Below, in pieces: positions 1-5,325 of a stretch of 15,035 nucleotides of DNA. The stretch comes from Sutterella parvirubra YIT 11816 (GTDB taxonomy: Bacteria > Pseudomonadota > Gammaproteobacteria > Burkholderiales > Burkholderiaceae_F): assembly GCF_000250875.1 (NCBI RefSeq), contig NZ_JH604949.1, positions 2,537 to 17,571 on the forward strand, written 5' to 3'. The notes under the pieces were generated by a model. It did not search any database. It was not told the DNA's origin and was given only the letters and a program-made list of their open reading frames with translations. Numbering within the stretch: position 1 is the stretch's first letter; each line of letters opens with the position of its first letter. A program made the position numbers and the translations under genes.

Positions 1-319
1 CGGCGGGGAGCGAGGAGCTGATGCGGGCGTGAAGCGCCGCCGTCATCGCGTCCGACGCATCGGTGATCGTGAGCGCGGCCTCAGACTCGAGCACGGAGAG
101 CATGGCTTCCGTCATCGCGCCGGTGCCGCAGCCGAGTTCCAGCATCCGGGTGAATCGGGGCGAGCCGGGGAGTTCGCGTACGAGCTCGGCCGCCACCTCC
201 GCCGCGCGGCGCTGGATGTGGGCCTCCTCGTGGTAGGTCTTTGCGGCGCGGGAGAAGTGGGCGACGGAGGCGGGGTGAGGCATGGCTCGGGCGGCGTCCG
301 TGTCGTGCTTTTCCGTCAT
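1..319 (-). CDS. bioC: Malonyl-ACP O-methyltransferase BioC, 3' part beyond the window
   Basis: SAM-dependent methyltransferase that methylates malonyl-ACP, disguising it so that the fatty-acid synthesis enzymes can build the pimeloyl chain of biotin. The 106 residues visible from the ATG at 319 contain the typical BioC opening (FSRAAKTYHEEAHIQRRAA, residues 23-41) and the class I SAM-binding motif LELGCGTG (about 60-67). The frame stays open to base 1, so the C-terminal half lies outside the window. The start codon overlaps the bioG stop (ATGA at 316-319), with a GGGGGA stretch just upstream as a possible ribosome binding site; translational coupling to bioG is likely. The bioF-bioG-bioC order matches the Haemophilus biotin operon, where bioD follows; whether bioD follows here cannot be seen. 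The BioC call rests on both motif and context. Confidence 0.9.
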   Translation of the reverse strand, partial: MTEKHDTDAARAMPHPASVAHFSRAAKTYHEEAHIQRRAAEVAAELVRELPGSPRFTRMLELGCGTGAMTEAMLSVLESEAALTITDASDAMTAALHARISSSLPA

Positions 320-1170
320 GCGTTCCCCCGAACGATCTGCGTCAGAAGGTCGAAGTCCCCATGCGGGGCGTCGGGGTGCGTGCGCACCGTCAACTTCTCC
401 TTCCCGAGGAGCTCCTCCGCCTTCGTCCAAAAGCGCTCCTGGGCGGCGGGCGGGACGATGGCGTCCTTCCCGGCGGCGTGGGCGGTGATGGAGAGGGCGG
501 GAAGGCTTTCAGCGATCCGGGCGAGCGCCGCCGCGGGGTTCTCATCCGTCGGCGCAGGAAGCGTGCGGAAGAAGCTCAGTTCCCGCGCGAGCGACTCTAC
601 CGTCCGCACGGGCGGCGTGAGAACGAAGGGATTGTTTTCCGCGCTCTCCCCGCACATCCGCTGCCGGAAGGTCGCGGCGCTCTCCGGGGACAGGGTTTTC
701 TGCGTCAGGGCCGCCACCGCGGGCGGGATGCCGTAGGTGCGGTCGACGGGAAGCAGCGTCCCGGCGACGAACGAAAGGACGACTTTCCGGGCGGAGAGAA
801 GCTCCCGGAGGTCCGGGTTTTCAAACGCACGGTCGAGCCAGTCCGCAGCCGCCCGCACGCCGAAGGACCAACCGACGATGTGCAGAGCAGGTTGTTCGCT
901 GCCGTCGTCGGTTGCGGAGAGCTTCTGCTCAAGAATCCAATGGAGCACGGGATGGTTCTCCATCACGTGGTCGTCCACGAGGATGAGCGTGCCCGGCATC
1001 GCGGCGTCCGTGCGCCACGAGGCAAACGGCGTCTCATCCATCCCCCAGCCGGCGAAAAAAATGGTGATGGGGCCGGAAGCGTTCGAAGAAGCGTTCGAAG
1101 AGACGGTCGAAGAAGCGTTCGAAGAGGCGGACGCAGCGGACACCCCGCCGCGAAGGAGCGTCACGGTCAT
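316..1170 (-). CDS. bioG: Pimeloyl-ACP methyl ester esterase BioG (DUF452 family)
   Basis: Alpha/beta hydrolase that removes the methyl group from pimeloyl-ACP methyl ester, ending the BioC-primed pathway and releasing pimeloyl-ACP for BioF; it should act in the cytoplasm. Of 284 residues, visible family marks are FFAGWGMDE (38-46), the nucleophile elbow GWSFG with Ser102 (100-104), the YGIPPAV segment (146-152), RMCGE (171-175), a candidate catalytic Asp236 in AGKD, and a candidate His270 in DAPHGDFD. This layout matches BioG rather than BioH. The ATG at 1170 has an excellent GAGGAGG at 1178-1184, placed within the end of bioF, and overlaps the bioF stop (ATGA). Oddity: residues 11-32 are a Ser/Ala/Asn-rich tract of SSNA-type units made by a 12-bp tandem repeat, inserted before the first core strand. 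Product length is somewhat above the roughly 215-260 aa I recall for the family because of this tract. Confidence 0.92.
   Translation of the reverse strand: MTVTLLRGGVSAASASSNASSTVSSNASSNASGPITIFFAGWGMDETPFASWRTDAAMPGTLILVDDHVMENHPVLHWILEQKLSATDDGSEQPALHIVGWSFGVRAAADWLDRAFENPDLRELLSARKVVLSFVAGTLLPVDRTYGIPPAVAALTQKTLSPESAATFRQRMCGESAENNPFVLTPPVRTVESLARELSFFRTLPAPTDENPAAALARIAESLPALSITAHAAGKDAIVPPAAQERFWTKAEELLGKEKLTVRTHPDAPHGDFDLLTQIVRGNA
1076..1135 (-). repeat. 12-bp tandem repeat encoding SSNA units in BioG
   Basis: Five consecutive 12-bp units on the plus strand: GAAGCGTTCGAA at 1076-1087, 1088-1099 and 1112-1123 (three identical copies), GAGACGGTCGAA at 1100-1111, and a degenerate GAGGCGGACGCA at 1124-1135. 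In the bioG frame they encode alternating S-S-N-A and S-S-T-V blocks. The unit length is a multiple of three, so copy gain or loss would keep the frame. Confidence 0.9.
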
Positions 1171-2474
1171 CGGGCGTCCTCCTCAGTCTGCGCAGTCTTT
1201 GCGGCCTTTTTGGCCTTTTCCGCTTTTTCAGCCTGCTTCCGCGCGGTTTCGACGAGCGTGAGGAGTTCGCTGCGCAGCTTCTCGGCATCTTCGGGCTTCA
1301 ACGCCGCGGAGAGCGAAATTCTCAATTGAGGCATCCGGACCGTGGGCGGCCGTACGGCCGCCGCGGCGAAGCCCCTTCTCAAAAGCGCCTTCTGCGCCTT
1401 CATGAGGGCCTCCACCGTCGGGAAGGGAATGGGGATGACGTGGTACTTCGCGTCGGGGTTGCCGATCCCGCCCACGATCCCGCAGATGCGGGCGAGCGCG
1501 AAGCGGCGCGCCTCCATCATCTCGGTTTGCTCGAGCGCGTACTCGACCCAGAGCGCCTCGGCGGGCGGCATGGCGGTCGAGTAGATGAAGGGGCGGTGAC
1601 GGGAGACGAGCCAGGTGCGGAGTTCCGGCGTCGTCGCGACGAACGCTCCGGCCGCGGCCAAGGCCTTCCCGAAGGTGCCGATCACGACGTCGATGGAGGA
1701 AAGGACGCCCGCTTCCGCGGCGAGGCCCAACCCCCGCGGCCCCCACGCCCCGAAGGCGTGGGCTTCGTCTAGGATGATCCGGACCTTGGGGTGGCGGGCC
1801 TTGAGCTCAGGAAGGAACGCCAAGGGCGCGACGTCCCCCGACATCGAGTAGAGGCTCTCCAGCGCGACCCAGACGACGTCGTGGTCGGCTTCGAGCTTTT
1901 CGACGAAGTGCTCGAGGTGCGCGGCGTCGTTGTGGCGGAAGCGCTCGACCCGGACGCCCTGGCTGCGGAGCATCGCGATCCCGTCGATCATGCTCGCGTG
2001 CACTTCGCGGTCCGCGACGAACGCGGTCCGCTTCGGCGGCGTCGCGGCGGCGAGCGCCGGGAGGATCCCGCTGTTGGCGTGCCAGCCGGACTGAAAGAGG
2101 AGCACGCCGCCGGGGCGGCCGTACATGTCTCCGAGCTTCTTTTCCAACCGGTCGAAAACGGCCGGGTCGCCGCCCAGAATGCGGCTTGCGCCGCTTCCGA
2201 ACCGGAGCTCTCCCGGACGACTGGCGTCGTCGTCCGCAAAGGCGAAGAGCCGCCCCTCCGCATGGGTGAGGAAGCGTCGGCGGACGTCGTCGTCGCGTCC
2301 GAGCCCCAGCGTGTCGTTCCCGGTGAGGTCGATCTTGTCCGCGGGGACGCGCGACGCCGTCGAGCGCGTGAGCCCGAGGGCGTCGAGGTTCGCGAGCGAG
2401 GCGGCGAGATGCGCTTCGAACGAAAGGGGTTCGCGGACTTCAGGGGCTTCGGGCGATCGGGCGGCTTCGGTCAT
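1167..2474 (-). CDS. bioF: 8-amino-7-oxononanoate synthase BioF
   Basis: PLP enzyme of the alpha-oxoamine synthase family that condenses pimeloyl-ACP with L-alanine to 8-amino-7-oxononanoate, the first step of the conserved biotin ring pathway. From the ATG at 2474 the protein has 435 residues: the NDTLGL segment (53-58), GSGASRILGG (93-102), the DEAHAFG motif that contacts the cofactor (236-242), the PLP lysine Lys270 in TFGKALAA, and LRISLSA near the C-terminus (384-390). An in-frame GTG at 2522 would add 16 residues (KRPARLFDCNLKEHP), but it falls in the loop of a strong hairpin, so I prefer 2474; the ribosome binding site there is weak (GAAAGAA). The protein ends in a Lys/Ala-rich tail (about 410-435) beyond the usual roughly 390-residue enzyme. 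It is first of the bioF-bioG-bioC run and its stop overlaps the bioG start. Confidence 0.95.
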   Translation of the reverse strand: MTEAARSPEAPEVREPLSFEAHLAASLANLDALGLTRSTASRVPADKIDLTGNDTLGLGRDDDVRRRFLTHAEGRLFAFADDDASRPGELRFGSGASRILGGDPAVFDRLEKKLGDMYGRPGGVLLFQSGWHANSGILPALAAATPPKRTAFVADREVHASMIDGIAMLRSQGVRVERFRHNDAAHLEHFVEKLEADHDVVWVALESLYSMSGDVAPLAFLPELKARHPKVRIILDEAHAFGAWGPRGLGLAAEAGVLSSIDVVIGTFGKALAAAGAFVATTPELRTWLVSRHRPFIYSTAMPPAEALWVEYALEQTEMMEARRFALARICGIVGGIGNPDAKYHVIPIPFPTVEALMKAQKALLRRGFAAAAVRPPTVRMPQLRISLSAALKPEDAEKLRSELLTLVETARKQAEKAEKAKKAAKTAQTEEDAR

Positions 2475-2506
2475 GGGGTGTTCTTTCAAATTGCAGTCAA
2501 ACAATC

Positions 2507-2533
2507 GGGCGGGCCGCTTCACGCGGTCCGCCC
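2507..2533 (-). terminator. Strong hairpin upstream of bioF; terminator or attenuator
   Basis: Arms GGGCGGGCCGC (2507-2517) and GCGGTCCGCCC (2523-2533) enclose a 5-nt loop. All 11 positions pair on the plus strand, with one G-T. In the minus-strand transcript one position becomes an A-C mismatch, and the stem is followed by GATTGTTTG, a weak T-rich tail. It could end the Bmp transcript or attenuate the biotin genes. Confidence 0.45.
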
Positions 2534-2555
2534 GAAAAGGTGTCTCTCGACGGTC

Positions 2556-2591
2556 TGAGCCGTCATCGGATCCGTCGCCGGATCCGTCGTC
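2556..2591 (-). repeat. Three 12-bp repeats upstream of bioF
   Basis: Read on the minus strand the units are GACGACGGATCC, GGCGACGGATCC and GATGACGGCTCA. They lie in the bioF reading frame, where they would spell D-D-G-S, G-D-G-S and D-D-G-S, but I find no ATG, GTG or TTG upstream in frame within the gap to open them. Confidence 0.7.
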
Positions 2592-2641
2592 AGGGCGGTG
2601 AGCCTCTCGCTCTTTGGGAAGAAGCTCCGCCCGTAAGACTA

Positions 2642-3793
2642 TCAGCTGCCGGTCTGCGGGAGCTTGCCCACCACCCCGTCAACGAGATAATTCATCGAGA
2701 GGAGGTCGGCGTCGGTCAGGGTCTTCCCAGCGGCGCAGACTTCGCGGCCCTCGTTCGTGACGATGGGGCCGGTGAAGACGTTCCATTCGCGCTTCAGGAG
2801 CTTCTGACGGACGTCCTCCATCCTGGCCTTGGCGTCGGCGGGCACGTCGTCGGCGACGGCGATCAGGTCCACCATCCCGTCGGCGATGCCGCCCCAGGTG
2901 TTCTCGGCCTTCCAGGTGCCGGCCATGACCTGGTTGACGCGCTCGATGTAGAACGGCGTCCAAACGGGGACGGAGGCCGCCAACTGCATCGTCGGCGCCG
3001 CCTTCGGCATCGAGGTGTTGTAGGCGACGACGCGGATCTTCGCCTTTTCGGCGGCGAGCGCCACCGCGGCGGAGTCCGTGTGGTGCGTCACGACGTCGCA
3101 ATTCTGGCCCTTCAGGCTCCCCACGGCGTCGCTTTCCTTGCCCGGGTCGTACCAGGACGAGGTCCAGACGACGCGGACCTGCGCGTTCGGGTTCACGGCA
3201 CGCGCGCCCATCGTGAAGGCGTTGATGCCCTGGAGCACTTCGGGGATCGGGAAGGCGGCGACGTAGCCCAGGTTGTTGGTCTTGGTCGCGGCGGCGGCGA
3301 TCATGCCGGCCAGGTAGCGGCCTTCGTAGAAGCGGCCGGCGTAGACGCCGATGTTTTCCGCCGTCTTGAAGCCCGTGCAGTGTTCGAACTTCACGTCCGG
3401 GAAGTCCTTCGCGACCTTGTGCGCACCGTTCATGTAGCCGAAGGACGTCGCGAAGATCAGCTTGTAGCCCTGTTCGCAGAGGTCGCGCAGCACGCGCTCG
3501 GCGTCGGCGTTGTCGGGCACGTTGTCGATCGCCTTCACCTGGATCTTGTCGCCGAAGTGGGCTTCCAATTCGCGGCGGGCCTGATCGTGGCGCGAGGACC
3601 AGCCTTCTTCCGAGACCGGGCTGATGTAGACGAAGGCGACCTTGAGCGGGCCTTCGGCCGCGGCGGCGTCGGCCGGGGCGGCCGCGGGCTTCGCGGCGCC
3701 CGCGGGAGCGGGTTCGCCCTTGTCGCCGCAGGCGGCTAGGGGAAGGGGAGACGCCAGAAGGAGGGCAAGCTTCAGGAGGCTGCGTTTCTGCAT
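2642..3793 (-). CDS. Bmp-family ABC transporter substrate-binding lipoprotein
   Basis: Periplasmic solute-binding lipoprotein of the Bmp/Med (PF02608) family, whose studied members bind purine nucleosides and related molecules for ABC uptake. From the ATG at 3793 the 383-residue product starts MQKRSLLKLALLLAS and has a lipobox LAAC with Cys22 as lipidation site, followed by an Ala/Pro-rich linker (about 25-47). The core begins KVAFVYISPVSEEGWSSRHD; NVPDNADAERVLRDL, FATSFGYMN, FYEGRYLAGMIAA and FPIPEVLQGINAF are typical of the version common in Burkholderiales. The frame is open upstream of 3793, but only the internal start gives a proper signal peptide. No ATPase or permease gene is adjacent, unlike most Bmp loci, so it either serves a transporter elsewhere or acts as an orphan sensor. 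The ligand cannot be assigned. Confidence 0.93.
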   Translation of the reverse strand: MQKRSLLKLALLLASPLPLAACGDKGEPAPAGAAKPAAAPADAAAAEGPLKVAFVYISPVSEEGWSSRHDQARRELEAHFGDKIQVKAIDNVPDNADAERVLRDLCEQGYKLIFATSFGYMNGAHKVAKDFPDVKFEHCTGFKTAENIGVYAGRFYEGRYLAGMIAAAATKTNNLGYVAAFPIPEVLQGINAFTMGARAVNPNAQVRVVWTSSWYDPGKESDAVGSLKGQNCDVVTHHTDSAAVALAAEKAKIRVVAYNTSMPKAAPTMQLAASVPVWTPFYIERVNQVMAGTWKAENTWGGIADGMVDLIAVADDVPADAKARMEDVRQKLLKREWNVFTGPIVTNEGREVCAAGKTLTDADLLSMNYLVDGVVGKLPQTGS

Positions 3794-3849
3794 GGTTGGG
3801 TTTCCATCGTGAGCCCGGAGTCGTGGTTGGGATCGGGCCTGGGGTTTTT

Positions 3850-3887
3850 CAAAAGAAAGGCAAGAAATTCGGTACGCGGGGCGTCCG
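3850..3887 (-). terminator. Probable intrinsic terminator of creA
   Basis: Immediately after the creA stop, the minus strand carries CGGACGC, loop CCC, then GCGT(A)CCG (3870-3887): seven base pairs with a one-base bulge. It is followed by the pyrimidine-rich, T-rich AATTTCTTGCCTTTCTTTTG. This fits a rho-independent terminator between creA and the Bmp gene. Confidence 0.6.
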
Positions 3888-3888
3888 C

Positions 3889-4416
3889 TTACTTCGGCGG
3901 CACGGGCATGGGCTTCACGTAGGCCGCGGTGCCCCAAAGCGGGACGGTCGAGAGCGAGTGCTTGAAGCTCCCGGAGATTTCCTTCGTGGAGTACGAGAGG
4001 TACATCAATGTCTGGTTCGCCTCGTCGTAGATGCGGCGGACCTTCATCGTTTTGAGGAAGATCGACTTCGACTTCTCAAAGAGCACTTCACCTTCGCCGC
4101 CCTTCCTGATCGAGGCGATCATCTCGGGCGTGATCTCGCCCGTTTGGCGGCAGGAGACGGCGCTGTCGGACGGGTCCGAGAGGGACAAGGGCGACTCGAT
4201 CGAGGCGACGTGACACGTGACACCCGGGATCTTCGGATCGACGAAGGCGTTCAGCTTGATGTCCTTGAAGGTGAAGATGCCGAGCGAGACGTCGGCGACG
4301 TCGTCGTTGGAGCAGCCGGTGAGCGTCGCAAGGGACGCGGCGGCGAGGAGCGCACCGAGAAGCGGGCGCAGGCGGTTCGGGCGTGCGGAAGCCGTCGAAG
4401 AAGCCGTCGGAGTCAC
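3889..4416 (-). CDS. creA: CreA family lipoprotein
   Basis: Member of the CreA family, small exported proteins of unknown biochemical function. Seen in the sequence: VDPKIPGVTCHVAS (the family's DPKI-GVTCH signature), DPSDSAVSCRQTGEI (DPSD..ISCRQ) and the FEKSKSIFLKTMKVRRIYD strand block. The two Cys residues after the lipobox could form a disulfide. I chose the GTG at 4416: it gives 175 residues, a positive N-region (ARPNRLR), a hydrophobic run and a lipobox LTGC (Cys35), and it is preceded by AGGGAGAA (4427-4434), though spaced rather far. An ATG at 4494 would add 26 residues with no good ribosome binding site. CreA proteins are usually described as periplasmic with a cleavable signal; lipidation here is an inference from the LTGC motif. 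A two-copy 12-bp repeat lies just inside the N-terminus. The gene appears monocistronic, ended by the hairpin at 3870-3887. Confidence 0.9.
   Translation of the reverse strand: MTPTASSTASARPNRLRPLLGALLAAASLATLTGCSNDDVADVSLGIFTFKDIKLNAFVDPKIPGVTCHVASIESPLSLSDPSDSAVSCRQTGEITPEMIASIRKGGEGEVLFEKSKSIFLKTMKVRRIYDEANQTLMYLSYSTKEISGSFKHSLSTVPLWGTAAYVKPMPVPPK
4388..4411 (-). repeat. Two 12-bp repeat copies in the creA N-terminus
   Basis: Plus-strand units GAAGCCGTCGAA (4388-4399) and GAAGCCGTCGGA (4400-4411) differ at one base. They encode part of a Ser/Thr/Ala stretch ahead of the signal peptide core and resemble the GAAGCGTTCGAA unit found in bioG. Confidence 0.7.
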
Positions 4417-4767
4417 TTTGAAGAGGTTCTCCCTGAGAACGAAGGTCGAGAGAGGGATCGGACCGCAAAGTATGCCGGGTTTCGTCGGGCGCATGAGGCG
4501 CGCGTCTTGGGAGGAAACCCGGGCTTTGCGGAAGCATTCTAGAGGACCTTAGAGGTAATCACCGAAGGGTTTGCACGGATTTCTGCGTCCCAAGGTGCTT
4601 GGGGGTGCGGAAAAGCGCGCCGGAACCCGCGTACCGGCGGAAACAATCCGGCACAGGGGTGCCTTTTCGGGAGGACGCCGGACGGGCGAAATGATGAGGA
4701 GATCACCCGGGGCGCCTTTGCAAAATCAAATCTTCGGAAACGGAAATCCCCCGGATTTAGGGCTTTC

Positions 4768-4798
4768 GCTTTTGCAAAACAGTCGGTTTTGCAAAAGC
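4768..4798. repeat. Perfect 13-bp inverted repeat with TTTTGCAAAA cores
   Basis: Arms GCTTTTGCAAAAC (4768-4780) and GTTTTGCAAAAGC (4786-4798) flank a 5-nt spacer AGTCG. Each arm also contains its own palindrome TTTTGCAAAA, and a third related core TTTGCAAAA sits at 4717-4725. It could be a tandem operator for a dimeric regulator, or a hairpin in RNA. It is AT-rich within GC-rich DNA. Confidence 0.9.
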
Positions 4799-4962
4799 CA
4801 CATGTCCTCGCGGCGATTGCCGGGCCTCATTGTTTCCAGATGTTTCAGAAAAGGCGCTGAACGGAAAAACCGCGGACTACCTCTTTCCGGCAACTTTCGT
4901 CTTCACGTCTAAGCAATTTCTCCGAGGCGCTTTGCGCGAAGAGGGTGGAATTCGGGTCCGGA

Positions 4963-4978
4963 ACCCCCGTTTGGGGGT
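4963..4978. repeat. Short hairpin ACCCCC/GGGGGT
   Basis: Arms ACCCCC (4963-4968) and GGGGGT (4973-4978) with loop GTTT. The right arm is also the first G-tract of the adjoining G-rich block, so hairpin and quadruplex would be mutually exclusive. Confidence 0.75.
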
Positions 4979-5031
4979 GGGGGAGGGTGTTCGGAAATCC
5001 CGAATGGGTTGAGGGAGAGGGGATTCGGGGG
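4973..5031 (+). other. G-rich block with a canonical G-quadruplex motif
   Basis: Seven runs of at least three G on the plus strand: 4973-4977, 4979-4983, 4985-4987, 5006-5008, 5013-5015, 5019-5022 and 5027-5031. The last four, with loops of 4, 3 and 4 bases, satisfy the usual four-tract quadruplex pattern. The block lies about 300 bp upstream of cstA. Confidence 0.7.
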
Positions 5032-5118
5032 AGCGGAAAACGCCGGATATGAGCACTCTTCCCTAGGTTGGGGGTCTGAGGCCGGAAACGGCGCCGGGGA
5101 CCATCATTCCTCCCAATA

Positions 5119-5247
5119 CCTTCGTTCGGCTTCGGGGTGAGGCTCCCAACAAAAGTCCGCCCGCCCCCTTTTGAGACGACGCCCAACCCGTCGTCCCGAC
5201 TCCCTACCGAACATTGCTTTCAATCTTGACAGACCCTCGAACGAAGG
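5119..5247 (+). repeat. Spaced inverted repeat enclosing a hairpin, cstA upstream region
   Basis: CCTTCGTTCG (5119-5128) is exactly complementary to CGAACGAAGG (5238-5247), a 10-bp pairing across 109 bases. Inside it, GACGACG (5175-5181) and CGTCGTC (5189-5195) form a 7-bp hairpin with a 7-nt loop. A TTGACA at 5226-5231 looks like a -35 box but has no matching -10 at normal spacing. Confidence 0.5.
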
Positions 5248-5256
5248 AAGGGCTGC

Positions 5257-5273
5257 GCGCACCCAAGGTGCGC
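5257..5273 (+). repeat. Perfect short hairpin just before cstA
   Basis: Arms GCGCACC (5257-5263) and GGTGCGC (5267-5273) around a CAA loop, about 40 bases before the cstA ribosome binding site and followed by a C-run. There is no T-tract, so it is not a terminator; it could shape the leader RNA. Confidence 0.6.
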
Positions 5274-5314
5274 CCCCCCGGGGAGCAGGGCGCCGGTGCC
5301 GAAGCGCCGTCTGC

Positions 5315-5319
5315 GGAGA
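5315..5319 (+). promoter_or_regulatory. cstA ribosome binding site
   Basis: GGAGA at 5315-5319 lies six bases before the ATG at 5326. It decides that start over an in-frame GTG at 5296, which has no comparable site. Confidence 0.75.
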
Positions 5320-5325
5320 TTTGTG

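Larger units (their letters stand above)
2475..2641 (-). other. Intergenic region between Bmp gene and bioF
   Basis: This 167-bp gap must hold the end of the Bmp transcript and, if the biotin genes have their own start, their promoter and operator. I see a GGGCGG/CCGCCC stem with extra pairing (2593-2603 with 2624-2632) just after the Bmp stop, three 12-bp repeats (2556-2591), and a strong hairpin at 2507-2533. No convincing -35/-10 pair or BirA-type operator was recognised. Confidence 0.5.
4417..5325. other. Divergent intergenic region between creA and cstA
   Basis: About 900 bp with no gene I can support; short open frames on both strands show no recognisable protein. It is patchily less GC-rich than its surroundings. 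It holds an inverted repeat made of TTTTGCAAAA (4768-4798), a third copy of that core at 4717-4725, a repeated CGGAAATCCC (4741-4750 and 4992-5001), a C/G hairpin (4963-4978), a G-rich quadruplex-type block (4973-5031), and hairpins nearer cstA. It must contain the promoters of both divergent genes; I could not fix either one. Confidence 0.6.

Noticed and set aside
1076..1135. Tandem repeat as a possible CRISPR-like array
   Set aside because: Units are 12 bp with no spacers and lie inside a reading frame; this is a coding microsatellite.
2540..3739. 399-codon open frame on the plus strand opposite the Bmp gene
   Set aside because: Gly/Arg/Val/His-rich shadow; the minus strand encodes an intact lipoprotein.
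4571..5186. Short open frames on both strands of the creA-cstA gap
   Set aside because: No recognisable protein, no convincing ribosome binding site, and they run through inverted repeats and G-runs; treated as non-coding.
5226..5231. TTGACA as a cstA -35 box
   Set aside because: No acceptable -10 element is found 16-18 bases downstream; a lone hexamer is weak evidence.
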